A stretch of DNA of 25,639 bases, taken from positions 1 through 25,639 of the IMG/VR virus record IMGVR_UViG_3300025671_000457. One strand, written 5' to 3'. Positions 9,646 to 18,740 of this stretch are shown here, one piece after another. Source of the stretch: a virus. The notes under the pieces are model-generated. The model ran no database searches. It was given only the letters and a program-made list of their open reading frames with translations, and had not been told where the DNA came from. The position numbers and the translations under genes were made by a program. How positions within the stretch are numbered: position 1 is the stretch's first letter; the number at the start of each line of letters is the position of its first letter.

Positions 9646-9674
9646 AATTTAGTTATATATTTATGAAATATATC

Positions 9675-10229
9675 TTAGTTTCCTGTTCCAGATACAATTG
9701 TTGGTAAACCATCTCCAGTAAATGCTGCAAATGGGTTAGCCTCAGTTGAACCTGATAAGAAAGCTGCAGGAAGTTTCTCTTCACCAGTTAAAGTTACTGA
9801 GTATCCAAATAAATCACCTAAACCAGCACCAGTTTGAATAGTACCAGCAGTCACATCCGCTCCGTTTTGTTCACCTACTAAAAGAGATTCACCATTTTTG
9901 GTGTGAACAACGATTTGAGGTCTACCATAAGCCATAAGCTTTAATTGAGTAGTCATTTCGTTAGTCAATCTCTTTAAGTTAAGTACAGTTTCTTGAGAGA
10001 AGAAGGTTGTGCCATTCTCTCTTGAAGTGTTAACAGTTTCAGTATAAGCAGAAGTACCTTTAAGTTCATATTTGTACACAGTAGAACCTGATGGAAGTCC
10101 AGTAACCTCCAATTCAGCGTTTTTATCGAAAGATGCAGAAGTATAGTTTAGAAAGTAAACAGCTTGCAAGCCGCCAATACTATCTTTACAAACTTCGTTT
10201 CTTCCAGCTGTCAAATTACAAGTAGCCAT
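9675..10229 (-). CDS. Putative major tail tube / structural protein
   Basis: A 184-residue protein directly downstream of the major capsid gene. It opens MATCNLTAGRNEVCKDSIGG followed by LQAVYFLNYTSASF, a Cys-containing start I associate with an abundant structural protein of Bacteroidota phages. The middle (FFSQETVLNLKRLTNEMTTQ) is a helix flanked by beta strands, as in tail-tube subunits, and the end is Gly/Thr-rich. A hairpin precedes the gene and a strong terminator follows it, so it is the last gene of a highly expressed pair with the capsid, which fits a tail tube. A head decoration role cannot be excluded. Confidence 0.6.
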   Translation of the reverse strand: MATCNLTAGRNEVCKDSIGGLQAVYFLNYTSASFDKNAELEVTGLPSGSTVYKYELKGTSAYTETVNTSRENGTTFFSQETVLNLKRLTNEMTTQLKLMAYGRPQIVVHTKNGESLLVGEQNGADVTAGTIQTGAGLGDLFGYSVTLTGEEKLPAAFLSGSTEANPFAAFTGDGLPTIVSGTGN

Positions 10230-10277
10230 AGTGTTATTATTTTTTATTATTAGTTAAACTTAAAACTTTGGATGGTT

Positions 10278-10295
10278 GGGGAGGTTACCCTCCCC
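10278..10295 (-). promoter_or_regulatory. GC-rich hairpin between capsid and tail tube genes
   Basis: A 7-bp perfect stem (GGGGAGG / CCTCCCC) with a 4-base loop in the 92-base gap between the capsid stop and the next start. It is GC-rich in an AT-rich genome and lacks a following T run, so it is not a standard terminator. It could stabilise or process the capsid mRNA, or lower downstream expression. Role is inferred. Confidence 0.55.
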
Positions 10296-10321
10296 TTAAT
10301 CCGTTATATATTCACTTCTCC

Positions 10322-11269
10322 TTATGCAGGGATGTGGATTGCGATATCTGAGTTGATACCCGTTTGAGTACCAGCCGTATATCTCATGATGATTCTATAA
10401 TTTTGTGAACCATCTAGGTCAGCCATGTCTAACACTCTCACTTCATTGTAGTCAGAAAGTAAACCTGTGCCGAAGAATAGGTTAGATTTCTGAGCTGCAA
10501 CCATATATGAGTTAGTCATACCTGGACAGTGCATTAATGGAATACCATTGTAATCTAGTGGTTTAGCACCAACAGTTACTTGGTTGTTCCATCCGTTTGC
10601 GTAGTTAGCACCTAAAGCTTGTTGGTAAGCTTTAACAACATTAGTAGGTACATAGATTACTAAATCTTCTTTTCCGTACACTGTGTTAGGAATAGCAGTT
10701 TCTAATGCTTCTAATTTAGCGATTACATTCGTTGAAGTGATTGAACCACTTGCTGAAGATTGAATTGCATCTCCAGCACCACCAGCAGCTGCAGAAGCAG
10801 AGATGATAGTTTGGAATCCACCGAATTCACCATTTGTAGCGCTGTTACCTTGCCAGATTGAAGTTTCAGTTGCTTCAGCAACTTTACCACCAACATACGA
10901 TACTAAGAAGTCGTTGAATGATGCAGGGATTTCATCAAATGCAGAGTACCCTAATTGTAGCGCCTCCCATGATGATACGAACTCTGATTTACAAAGTTCC
11001 AGGTTAACTTGAAGCTCTTTTGGCTCCAAAATTCTTTCTGATAATGCAACACTACCAGAGTTTGTGAAATCACAAGAAGCATCGTGTACGATACCACTAA
11101 CATCTAACTTTTGTACAACTGATTTGTACTTCACGTTAGGCATGATAGATACAGCCTCTTGGTCCAAAGTTTTAGCACTCAATAACGCAGCTGCGATGTA
11201 TTTCCCAGCCGCTTCACCAGCGTAAGTCGAGGTGATTGAAGGCAATACGAAATTTTGTCTTTGTCTCAT
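10322..11269 (-). CDS. Major capsid protein
   Basis: A 315-residue protein likely to have the HK97 fold. Features: an N-terminal arm (MRQRQNFVLPSITSTYAGEA), a spine-type helix region (EIPASFNDFLVSYVGGKVAE, about residues 115-135), a Gly/Ala/Ser-rich stretch (about 150-185), and a beta-strand domain with GKEDLVIYVPTNVVKAYQQA, then the segment YNGIPLMHCPGM. These resemble the E-loop, P-domain and A-domain order of capsid proteins. It sits right after the scaffold-like gene and before the tail tube, as is usual. The A/T-rich leader is typical of strong Bacteroidota initiation. No protease gene is visible, so maturation cleavage may be absent or encoded elsewhere. Confidence 0.8.
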   Translation of the reverse strand: MRQRQNFVLPSITSTYAGEAAGKYIAAALLSAKTLDQEAVSIMPNVKYKSVVQKLDVSGIVHDASCDFTNSGSVALSERILEPKELQVNLELCKSEFVSSWEALQLGYSAFDEIPASFNDFLVSYVGGKVAEATETSIWQGNSATNGEFGGFQTIISASAAAGGAGDAIQSSASGSITSTNVIAKLEALETAIPNTVYGKEDLVIYVPTNVVKAYQQALGANYANGWNNQVTVGAKPLDYNGIPLMHCPGMTNSYMVAAQKSNLFFGTGLLSDYNEVRVLDMADLDGSQNYRIIMRYTAGTQTGINSDIAIHIPA

Positions 11270-11285
11270 TTTAATTAAATTTAAT

Positions 11286-11906
11286 TTAGTTATAAAGTTT
11301 TTGTAAGAACGCAGCTTGCGGTGATGCTGTTCTTGTTCTAGTGTTTGTAATCGGCCTCATTGTTTTAGGAGCTCCGTTCAAAGGTGCAGCGGTCATTTCA
11401 ACTTCTTCTTTTTCTTCTTCAGTTTCCATTTCCTCTTTCTCTTCTTCGTGCTCTTTCATTTCAGCGATTTTCTTTTCCAATTCATCGATTCTGTAAGCCA
11501 TTTCTTCTACTTTCTTCGATACCTCTTCTAAGTTAACCACATCAACATCAGCTTCTTCTTTTATCTCCTCAGCGTCAGAAAGTTCAGTTTCAGGCAATGC
11601 TTCAACCTCTTCAGTTTCTTCCTCTAATTCAATGTTTTCTCTTTCAGTAATTTTGCCATCCGTTACGAAGATTTTGAAACGAGTTTCAACGTCCTCAGTA
11701 TCTCTCAATCTAAGTTCGTGTTCTCCGTCCGGTGCTGGCGTTTTACTTCCATCCTCACCAACAACGAATACTTCTTCACCTACATCAAAAGTGGCTGACT
11801 CAAGTACTGTACCATCCGCTAATTCAGCGAATGCTAATTCAACACTCTGCTTATCTTCTGCAGAAAGTAGAGTGATAATCTTGTTTAGTACATTTTTTGA
11901 GTTCAT
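11286..11906 (-). CDS. Capsid scaffolding protein (putative)
   Basis: A 206-residue acidic protein just upstream of the capsid gene, 16 bases apart. The first ~85 residues form a small beta-rich domain (FDVGEEVFVVGEDGSKTPAP and VTDGKITERENIEL). Residues ~95-165 are extremely Glu-rich and form a coiled coil (VEEMAYRIDELEKKIAEMKE). The C-terminal 35 residues are basic with Thr/Arg repeats and could bind the capsid inner face. This domain order, acidic coiled coil plus basic tail, is typical of phage scaffolds. The coiled-coil part has no enzyme motif. The alternative is a minor head protein. Confidence 0.7.
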   Translation of the reverse strand: MNSKNVLNKIITLLSAEDKQSVELAFAELADGTVLESATFDVGEEVFVVGEDGSKTPAPDGEHELRLRDTEDVETRFKIFVTDGKITERENIELEEETEEVEALPETELSDAEEIKEEADVDVVNLEEVSKKVEEMAYRIDELEKKIAEMKEHEEEKEEMETEEEKEEVEMTAAPLNGAPKTMRPITNTRTRTASPQAAFLQKLYN

Positions 11907-11959
11907 AATAATATTGATTATTTAGTTATTTAACAATTAAGTTTTGATTTGTTTAATTT

Positions 11960-12952
11960 TTAAGCCCAAGGGCTTCCCACTATCATAGATGATGGTGGAG
12001 TAAACGAACCTGTATAGTTTTTATTTGTACCATTATAGATTCGTAAATCTTGTATATATGCTGGTAAATCAATCCATGGATTGCCCAATTGGTCATCTCC
12101 AACATGTCCTAATACTTGCAATGGATTCAGAGATTGTTTAATATCTGCATTTAATTCTCCATAAGCAACCATTTCTCCATTAATAAATTGCCTTACTTTA
12201 CAAGGTTCACTATCTAATCCATTATCCCAAGGTGCTTCAATAGATACCGCAAAGTGATTCCATTGTAATTGCTCTAAATTTCTAGAACCAGAAATAGATG
12301 GATTAAAAATTTGTTCAACATCGGTTTCCTTATCAACCACAAACCTTGATGAACCACTTACCAAATCAATTTCAGCACCAGGATTAACATCACCATTCCA
12401 GTTAGCCGAATACCAATAAGTTGAGATACCACCCGGAGGAACATCGGTAGCCATATAAGCTAAATCTTTATATGATTGCGATGGAGCAGATGCATCTTCT
12501 AATGCTACCCATGCTTCAATTACTGCTCCTACCGATGAACGGCCCGTTGTACCAGCAATTACTGAACCAGATTGTAATGAACCCGTAGTAAGGTTTAACC
12601 CTTCTTTGGGAGTACCCCCATTTGGAAATAAAGCCGAAATAGAACCGGTAAGATATAAAGAAGATGGATATCCGCTATTTGTAAATTTATTAACTTCGCT
12701 AGATGAACTAATGATACCACTACCAGTTAAAGAACCTGAAATATTGGTATAATCACCTCTAATGTATCCACTAATATCTTGCCAAGGTACATCTACACCG
12801 AATTGTGGCTCATAATCTCTCTCAAACACTGTACCTGCAATAGCTAATACTAAATAATTAGCAAATTCATCAGTACGAGGAAATGGTTGAAAACCTTCCA
12901 CATCTCTGTTTTGTTTTTGAGAACCTATAAAGTTGTAATTCAGATTAAACAT
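11960..12952 (-). CDS. LamG-like appendage protein, 330 residues
   Basis: A Ser/Gly/Asp-rich protein whose C-terminal half reads as a concanavalin/LamG-like jelly roll: VIEAWVALEDASAP, then a Trp-rich section, LEQLQWNHFAVSIEAPWDNG, KVRQFINGEMVAYG and a final strand with YIQDLRIYNGTNKNYTG. The N-terminal part (residues ~27-70, RTDEFANYLVLAIAGTVF and WQDISGYIRG) is closely similar to a stretch near the C-terminus of the collagen-like fibre, so a module is shared. It lies 4 bases after the small spike-base-like gene. Probably a receptor-binding or virion-surface lectin; the sugar target is unknown. Confidence 0.65.
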   Translation of the reverse strand: MFNLNYNFIGSQKQNRDVEGFQPFPRTDEFANYLVLAIAGTVFERDYEPQFGVDVPWQDISGYIRGDYTNISGSLTGSGIISSSSEVNKFTNSGYPSSLYLTGSISALFPNGGTPKEGLNLTTGSLQSGSVIAGTTGRSSVGAVIEAWVALEDASAPSQSYKDLAYMATDVPPGGISTYWYSANWNGDVNPGAEIDLVSGSSRFVVDKETDVEQIFNPSISGSRNLEQLQWNHFAVSIEAPWDNGLDSEPCKVRQFINGEMVAYGELNADIKQSLNPLQVLGHVGDDQLGNPWIDLPAYIQDLRIYNGTNKNYTGSFTPPSSMIVGSPWA

Positions 12953-12956
12953 ACTT

Positions 12957-13244
12957 TTACTTTAATGCAATGATACTAGCAGCAGTTGATGATGCACTTA
13001 CAGCAGCAACTAAGCCAGGTACAAATCCTGATGCTGATACAAATGTAAGTACTGAGTTATCAACAGTCTTTACTGTCAAATTTCCTAACTGACCTACATA
13101 TAATCCACCAGCTACAAATCCAAATTCAGGATTATCTCCACTAGCATTATCAAAGTCAGAGCCAGAAACTGCAGTTACCTCAACACCACCAGCAAATTGT
13201 GGGTTGGTTACATATGCTTGTTCGTTTTGAATTTTTCCGCTCAT
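12957..13244 (-). CDS. Small spike-base-like virion protein, 95 residues
   Basis: A 95-residue protein with a Gly/Ala/Val beta-strand pattern: GGLYVGQLGNLTVKTVDNSV, then LTFVSASGFVPGLVAAVSAS and an end of STAASIIALK. This layout (a GG-xx-VG-x-x-G turn, a 'T-F' strand, a P-rich turn and a terminal xASxIxALx) resembles small phage spike-base or decoration proteins I know from other tailed phages. No signal or membrane segment. It sits between two LamG-like genes, which fits a role anchoring appendages. The motif GTTAAAT lies 16 bases before the start. Family recalled by eye. Confidence 0.5.
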   Translation of the reverse strand: MSGKIQNEQAYVTNPQFAGGVEVTAVSGSDFDNASGDNPEFGFVAGGLYVGQLGNLTVKTVDNSVLTFVSASGFVPGLVAAVSASSTAASIIALK

Positions 13245-13288
13245 AATATTATGTTTTTTAATTTAACAATTGTTTTGTGTTTTATTCT

Positions 13289-14059
13289 TTATCCGAATAA
13301 ACCAGATAAAGCTCTATAATTAGTTTCAGCCTCTTCAGCGGTTATTTTTCTATTATACACTAAAACTGCTCCCATAGAACCACTGTAATCGGTTGTAGTA
13401 CTGCCTCCTTCTGAACCTGCTTCCCAATATAAGTTCCCAACATCAACGGCTACCCCACTTTGAGTTACAGGACTTGATGATGCATCATAAAATGTGTTAA
13501 CTTTGGGTTCAGGAGTAGCAGCATCATATGCATATCCAAACATATGCCATTCATTTAAAGATACTTCACCAAAATCAGATGCATAATAAGTTATATTATC
13601 ACTGGTATTTCTCCAAACAAAATAATTTGTAGAATCTACATCATTTCTTAATTCCAATAATGTTCTGTCATTTGTTCCACCAACATCTCCTTGAAATTCC
13701 ATTACTTGTTTAGCCGCTTCTCTTTTTGGCTTAGTAAATATTAATACACTATGAGCTGTATTTCCAGTAATTGGAGAACTACCAAAGCTTAATGATGGTA
13801 CGGCTGCAGCTCCTCCATCTAATTCTACAACTCTTTCTACTGAATTATAGTATGTTGCAGCAGTAACATATGAACCAGTTCTATCACTAATTGTAGCTGG
13901 CCATTCAGTTACATTTGCATCAAATTTAGAATTAAAATAATAAGTTAATCCATCAGCAATAACTCCAAATTCAGCTAATTGTATTTTAATAGGATGTTCA
14001 CCCAAGTATCTTTTTTCTACTGGGTGAGTTCCTAAGTATATTTTTTGTGTTGATGCCAT
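13289..14059 (-). CDS. LamG-like lectin appendage protein, 256 residues
   Basis: A 256-residue protein. Residues 1-30 hold two copies of a short repeat (KIYLGTHPVEK and KRYLGEHPIKI), a docking tag I have seen at the start of phage lectin proteins. The rest is a LamG/concanavalin-like jelly roll: LTYYFNSKFDANVTEWPATI, a middle with RTLLELRNDVDSTNYFVWRN, then VSLNEWHMFGYAYD and a closing strand MGAVLVYNRKITAEEAETNY. The last motif is characteristic of this fold. A tail-fibre tip or virion-surface adhesin is likely. It lies 1 base after a 41-residue gene and 44 bases before the small spike-base-like gene. Confidence 0.65.
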   Translation of the reverse strand: MASTQKIYLGTHPVEKRYLGEHPIKIQLAEFGVIADGLTYYFNSKFDANVTEWPATISDRTGSYVTAATYYNSVERVVELDGGAAAVPSLSFGSSPITGNTAHSVLIFTKPKREAAKQVMEFQGDVGGTNDRTLLELRNDVDSTNYFVWRNTSDNITYYASDFGEVSLNEWHMFGYAYDAATPEPKVNTFYDASSSPVTQSGVAVDVGNLYWEAGSEGGSTTTDYSGSMGAVLVYNRKITAEEAETNYRALSGLFG

Positions 14060-14060
14060 A

Positions 14061-14186
14061 TTAGTCTAATTTTCTAACAGTACATTCTACCGCTGGCATT
14101 AGTGTTTCATCTTGTGATAAATCGTAATGCGTTGATTCTACGATGTATGGGTCTTGCCCTTCTATAATTACTTCAAATCTATACAT
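14061..14186 (-). CDS. Small acidic protein, 41 residues
   Basis: A short frame from ATG at 14186 to TAA at 14061-14063, filling the gap between the fibre gene and a LamG-like gene. The product (MYRFEVIIEGQDPYIVESTH, then YDLSQDETLMPAVECTVRKL D) is acidic, with a beta-strand-like start and one Cys. It starts 4 bases after the fibre stop and ends 1 base before the next start, so it is packed like a real gene. Function unknown; an accessory of the appendage proteins is possible. Confidence 0.6.
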   Translation of the reverse strand: MYRFEVIIEGQDPYIVESTHYDLSQDETLMPAVECTVRKLD

Positions 14187-14190
14187 AATA

Positions 14191-17100
14191 TTAACTTACT
14201 TTTTCAATGATTGATTGAGGTGCTGTAAATCCACCTGTTGAATATCCTCTATTACTACCAATAGTAATTCTATAGTCAGAGAATGCCCAACCATTTGTTT
14301 CGTTATTTGTATTAGTTGCGGTATAACCCATCAATGCAAATCCTTCAGGAGGTGCTGGTAATGAAGATGTATCAGTAAATGAATAGAATGTTGTACCATT
14401 CTTAGCAATAAACCAAGTATTACCACTTCTAACAAAGGCAATGTGCATCCAAGTATCTATTGAGAATGTTAGAACTCCATTACCTGCTATATGTTGAACA
14501 CCGTTTTCTAAGATTCTAGCTCTACTACTATCAACACCACCAGTTGAGTTACGAGTTAAATCACAATAGAAATCAGCATTACCTTCGTTACTTCTAACGA
14601 ATGGTTGTTGGAATGGAGGGCCTGTAAATTGTTTTGTTGGAGATACCCAAGCTTCAACAACCCAATCATTACTACCAAATGGTAAATCACTAGCAGCAGT
14701 TATATCCCAAGCGGCTGAACCACTCGCAACTAATGATGTTGTATAATCTTCTGCTGTAAAGTATGAGTAAGAAGATGATACCCAATACTGACCTGTTGCT
14801 CCACCAGTTGTTGGAGTAATAGTTTTAGAACTTACACCACTATTGATATCACCACTAATATCATCGTAAGCGTTAGTTTGTGTAAAGTCAGTTGTACCAC
14901 TAAACAATGTACCAGGAATTGCCATATATACATAATCAGCGTATGCATCAGTTCTAATTTGGTAATCTAAACCAGGCACACCAGTTATGATATATGGTGC
15001 GCTTCTTACATATAGAGAAGAAGTTGAATTAAATTCGTATCCACTATATTCTACTAATAATCTACTACCATTTGCTGGTTCTGGTTGAGAGAAGTTAGAT
15101 GCGGTTATTATGTTTGAACTAAACGATACTGAAGATGATTCTACAGTAGCTTGTAACATAATCTCACCTCTCACACCAGCAGTAACATTACTAGCACTAA
15201 TTAAAGTACTTGCGTTCATTAACGCTGTGTGCATATCTTGCTTAGCTACATCTAAAACAACGGTGTTGGTATCTAAAGATGCTGAGTTAACAGTTTGGTT
15301 AAATACACCATCTAAATCAATACTACCACTTACACCAGCAGAACCAGTGAATGGGAATCCAGCTCCACTACCTCCGCCTGGTATGTTAATTGATGCAGTT
15401 GAGTTAGTTAAAGAAACACTAACACCACTACCCGTAAAGTTTAATAATCCAAATTGACCTTCTATACTTCCAGTCTCTGCTACCGAAACATCAGCTGTTC
15501 CATCAACACCAGAGGTACCTGAAGTACCATCATCTCCTGATGTTCCAGATGTTCCTGTTTCACCGCTTGTTCCTGATGTTCCTGTTGTTCCACTAGTACC
15601 ATCTACACCCGATGTGCCTGATGTTCCATCAGCGCCAGATGTACCACTTGTTCCTGCATCTCCATCAACTCCGCTGGTACCCGATGTACCATCTACTCCT
15701 GATGTACCGTCTGCTCCAGAAGTACCACTCGTACCAGCATCTCCATTAACTCCGCTGGTGCCGGATGTACCATCCACACCGCTAGTTCCATCTGCTCCAC
15801 TTGTTCCAGAAGTCCCATCAACTCCACTAGTACCATTAATTCCACTTGTGCCCGATGTGCCATCTACACCACTCGTACCATCTACACCACTCGTTCCGTT
15901 AACTCCACTCGTTCCACTTGTACCGTCTATACCTGAAGTACCATCTGCTCCAGAAGTACCCGAAGTTCCACTATCACCGCTTGTACCACTTGTACCATCA
16001 GCTCCTGAAGTTCCTGATGTACCATCTTGTACATAAGAACCTGAGATTACATAAAGTGTATTTGCATCGTAAGAACCTAATGCATCGTAATCAGTTTGTG
16101 TAAGTGTTACAATCTTATCTGCTTTTGCTACATCTAAGAATGAATCTCCTAATGTAGTTACTACTGAACCTGTTGAATCGTTTGCTTGTACTTCTATCGA
16201 ACCAGTAACACCTAACGAACCAGTAATCTGAGCTGAACCACTAAATGGGAATCCAACAACATCCGTTGTTTCAGCGTATGAAGCAGTTAATGCGTATGAT
16301 GAACTTACTGCAGTTGCTACATCTAAAGATGATGTAGCTACAGGTTGAGCAGCTCCATCAGAATCTCCTACCCAAGCGTATCCTTCTAATATGTTTGGTA
16401 CATCGTTACTTCTACCACTACCTAATACTAATAGTTGTCCTTCAGTTGCATTTATCTTAGTTGCAATACCAATGTTTTGTATAAGGTTAGAAGAACCAGT
16501 TGGTTTAGTTGCAGTAAGAGCTCCATTTAATCCTACATATACATTTGCTCCTGCTACTAAGTTAGATGTATCAATATCTTTTATTTTACCTGTAAGGATT
16601 ACTTCTCCGATACCATTAGAATTAATATCAGTTTGTGTAATACCAATTGCTGGCATTTGATTCGGGTTATCGTAAGATGCAGTTACTATGTTAGGATTCT
16701 CACCAGTTACTCCATTAGAATGTACCACAGTACCTCTAAGAATAGTATCACCACTAACGTTCTTAGCACTTACAAATATTTCAGTTGCGTTATCTGCAAG
16801 TACAGCACTACTTGCAGAATAAGCCCAACTAGCAGTTAAGAATGCTTCTGAATCAGAGAATATTGAGCCAGTTACAATTACACTACCACTAAAGATTGCT
16901 GAACCAGTATAAGGGAATGTTGCAGTTCCATCAATACCACTTGTACCGCTCGTACCACTATCTCCTGAAGTCCCTGATGTACCATCTACACCCGAAGTAC
17001 CATTGACACCAGATGTACCATCAGCCCCACTTGTGCCGGATGTACCATCAACTCCAGAAGTACCGTCAGCTCCACTCGTTCCGCTTGTACCATCCACTCC

Positions 17101-18276
17101 GCTAGTTCCATCTGCTCCTGATGTGCCTGATGTTCCATCTTCGCCAGATGTACCGCTTGTTCCTGCATCTCCATCTACACCAGATGTTCCCGATGTACCA
17201 TTTACACCTGAAGTACCTGAAGTACCATCTACTCCACTTGTCCCATCAACTCCTGATGTTCCAGAAGTTCCATCAACTCCTGATGTGCCATCAGCTCCGC
17301 TGGTACCTGATGTTCCATCAACACCACTCGTACCATCTTCGCCAGATGTACCACTAGTACCATCTTCGCCAGATGTACCACTCGTACCATCAGCGCCCGA
17401 TGTACCACTTGTACCATCAGCGCCAGAAGTTCCACTTGTCCCATCTGCACCAGAAGTACCTGAAGTGCCATTATCTCCATCCACTCCGCTTGTTCCGCTA
17501 GTTCCATCTACTCCAGATGTCCCATCAAGACCACTGGTACCTGATGTCCCATCAATACCTGATGTCCCATCTGCTCCAGAAGTACCTGATGTACCGTCTA
17601 CACCACTTGTACCACTATCTCCGCTTGTACCACTTGTACCGTCAACTCCGGATGTACCATCTACACCCGAAGTCCCAGATGTGCCATCTACACCCGATGT
17701 TCCGCTAGTTCCATCTACGCCGGAAGTTCCATCTATTCCGCTTGTTCCTGATGTACCATTCACACCTGATGTGCCATCCACTCCACTCGTTCCACTCGTT
17801 CCATCTACTGCTGATGTACCGCTAGTACCATCAACACCACTTGTCCCTGCAGTACCATCCGTACCATCGATACCCGATGTACCATCGATTCCTGAGGTTC
17901 CTGAAGTACCATCTATACCAGAGGTACCTGATGTACCATTTGTACCAGCAATGGCATCTATAAAGATATTTGCTGTACCTGATGGGTTTGTTACTACTAC
18001 TCCACTACCTGTAAAGTTTAGAGCGGTAGCTACACCTATCGATGTACCTTCATCTTCAACAACAATACCACTACCACTTAAAACCAATGAATTGATTTGG
18101 TCTTGAAGAGAGTTATCAGTTTGTGCAAATGATGCTGAATCTTGCGTAGTAGCAATAGAATCAATCATATCATCATTAAACCCTCTTAACCTATCAGGTG
18201 TAATGAAGTTAGTATTGTTGTTTGGAAAATTTGTTTGGTTCGTTAACCTTAATTGGTCTTTTGTTTGTTCAGCCAT
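14191..18276 (-). CDS. Collagen-like tail fibre with C-terminal LamG domain
   Basis: A 1361-residue fibre. Order: an N-terminal head (1-110), collagen-like block 1 (about 111-451), a beta-structured middle (about 452-749) with TGS turns, collagen-like block 2 (about 750-928), then a second beta region and a LamG-like C-terminus (about 1150-1361; [42 protein letters not shown]). The collagen blocks are Gly-X-Y triplets, mainly GTS, GVD, GID, GAD, with almost no proline. The segment [20 protein letters not shown] just before block 2 is a short capping domain seen before such repeats. It likely trimerises and carries the host-binding tip. Neighbours are two more LamG-like proteins and two cysteine-rich proteins. 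Confidence 0.85.
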   Translation of the reverse strand: MAEQTKDQLRLTNQTNFPNNNTNFITPDRLRGFNDDMIDSIATTQDSASFAQTDNSLQDQINSLVLSGSGIVVEDEGTSIGVATALNFTGSGVVVTNPSGTANIFIDAIAGTNGTSGTSGIDGTSGTSGIDGTSGIDGTDGTAGTSGVDGTSGTSAVDGTSGTSGVDGTSGVNGTSGTSGIDGTSGVDGTSGTSGVDGTSGTSGVDGTSGVDGTSGTSGDSGTSGVDGTSGTSGADGTSGIDGTSGTSGLDGTSGVDGTSGTSGVDGDNGTSGTSGADGTSGTSGADGTSGTSGADGTSGTSGEDGTSGTSGEDGTSGVDGTSGTSGADGTSGVDGTSGTSGVDGTSGVDGTSGTSGVNGTSGTSGVDGDAGTSGTSGEDGTSGTSGADGTSGVDGTSGTSGADGTSGVDGTSGTSGADGTSGVNGTSGVDGTSGTSGDSGTSGTSGIDGTATFPYTGSAIFSGSVIVTGSIFSDSEAFLTASWAYSASSAVLADNATEIFVSAKNVSGDTILRGTVVHSNGVTGENPNIVTASYDNPNQMPAIGITQTDINSNGIGEVILTGKIKDIDTSNLVAGANVYVGLNGALTATKPTGSSNLIQNIGIATKINATEGQLLVLGSGRSNDVPNILEGYAWVGDSDGAAQPVATSSLDVATAVSSSYALTASYAETTDVVGFPFSGSAQITGSLGVTGSIEVQANDSTGSVVTTLGDSFLDVAKADKIVTLTQTDYDALGSYDANTLYVISGSYVQDGTSGTSGADGTSGTSGDSGTSGTSGADGTSGIDGTSGTSGVNGTSGVDGTSGVDGTSGTSGINGTSGVDGTSGTSGADGTSGVDGTSGTSGVNGDAGTSGTSGADGTSGVDGTSGTSGVDGDAGTSGTSGADGTSGTSGVDGTSGTTGTSGTSGETGTSGTSGDDGTSGTSGVDGTADVSVAETGSIEGQFGLLNFTGSGVSVSLTNSTASINIPGGGSGAGFPFTGSAGVSGSIDLDGVFNQTVNSASLDTNTVVLDVAKQDMHTALMNASTLISASNVTAGVRGEIMLQATVESSSVSFSSNIITASNFSQPEPANGSRLLVEYSGYEFNSTSSLYVRSAPYIITGVPGLDYQIRTDAYADYVYMAIPGTLFSGTTDFTQTNAYDDISGDINSGVSSKTITPTTGGATGQYWVSSSYSYFTAEDYTTSLVASGSAAWDITAASDLPFGSNDWVVEAWVSPTKQFTGPPFQQPFVRSNEGNADFYCDLTRNSTGGVDSSRARILENGVQHIAGNGVLTFSIDTWMHIAFVRSGNTWFIAKNGTTFYSFTDTSSLPAPPEGFALMGYTATNTNNETNGWAFSDYRITIGSNRGYSTGGFTAPQSIIEKVS
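15497..16030 (-). repeat. Collagen-like triplet repeat, block 2
   Basis: Tandem 9-base-periodic DNA coding about 60 Gly-X-Y triplets of the fibre, dominated by GTS with GVD, GAD and GID. Codons for the same triplet vary (mixed third bases), so the repeat has diverged at DNA level while protein periodicity is kept, a sign of selection on the protein. Confidence 0.9.
16926..17946 (-). repeat. Collagen-like triplet repeat, block 1
   Basis: The longer block, about 113 Gly-X-Y triplets with the same GTS, GVD, GAD, GID and GED set. Strong periodicity makes long chance frames on the other strand rich in Pro, Val and Ser. Repeat number may vary between related phages through recombination. Confidence 0.9.
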
Positions 18277-18287
18277 TTTTAATTCTT

Positions 18288-18518
18288 TTATATATCAAAT
18301 CCGTTTGAGAAACCTGATGAGAATGCTCCTCTTTCTTGTCCGCCAGGTACTTCGGTTTGTCCGATTCCCTGTCCTATTAAAGCTCCTTTACAACATTCTC
18401 TACTATATCTATTTTCATCAGGACACAAACATCCTCTTCTTCCTCTTCTAGGAATTGCTCTACCTCTAGTATCTCCTATATATACTCCACTCCATTTATC
18501 TGGTCTTAATCTTCCCAT
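18288..18518 (-). CDS. Cysteine-rich small protein, copy A
   Basis: A 76-residue basic protein. Its core reads [20 protein letters not shown] then LIGQGIG, a CxC...CC arrangement with four Cys within 15 residues. The same core is found in the next gene upstream. A Gly/Ser/Phe-rich tail follows. No signal peptide. Four Cys spaced C-x-C-x(10)-C-C could bind a metal ion or form disulfides. It lies 11 bases before the fibre and 5 bases after copy B. A structural accessory of fibre or tail assembly is possible from position; function is unknown. Confidence 0.65.
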   Translation of the reverse strand: MGRLRPDKWSGVYIGDTRGRAIPRRGRRGCLCPDENRYSRECCKGALIGQGIGQTEVPGGQERGAFSSGFSNGFDI

Positions 18519-18523
18519 ACTAA

Positions 18524-18697
18524 TTATTTTTTATATATAAGTCCAATTCCTTGAGCTTGCATGTTACCATTACAACATTTCACCGAATATTTGTTTCCTT
18601 TCGGGCATAAACAACCTCTTCTACTTTTTTTAGGTGAAGAGTGTGATTTTGTTGGTTCTACCTTTGGTATTGGTAGAGTAACGGTTTTGAGCTTCAT
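18524..18697 (-). CDS. Cysteine-rich small protein, copy B
   Basis: A 57-residue basic protein, with core RRGCLCPKGNKYSVKCCNGN then MQAQGIG, paralogous to the neighbouring copy A. The N-terminus is Lys/Pro/Ser-rich. I chose ATG at 18697 (begins MKLKTVTLPIPK) rather than an ATG 24 bases upstream, because the extra eight residues look like translated leader and the motif GTTAAATATAAAAAC lies 11 bases before this start. The two copies probably arose by duplication. Confidence 0.65.
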   Translation of the reverse strand: MKLKTVTLPIPKVEPTKSHSSPKKSRRGCLCPKGNKYSVKCCNGNMQAQGIGLIYKK

Positions 18698-18740
18698 AAT
18701 GTTTTTATATTTAACAAACAATCTAAGAATTGTATGAGAA

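Noticed and set aside
15614-16036. Plus-strand frame opposite collagen-like block 2
   Set aside because: Same artefact of the repeat; a Pro-Val-rich product with no sign of selection.
17003-18106. Long frame on the plus strand opposite collagen-like block 1 (Pro-Val-Ser-rich)
   Set aside because: It is the mirror of the Gly-Thr-Ser repeat. The low-complexity DNA is open in several frames. No leader or start context fits, and all genes here run on the minus strand.
18698-18721. Upstream ATG for cysteine-rich copy B
   Set aside because: The extra eight residues look like leader, and the leader motif is better placed before the ATG at 18697.
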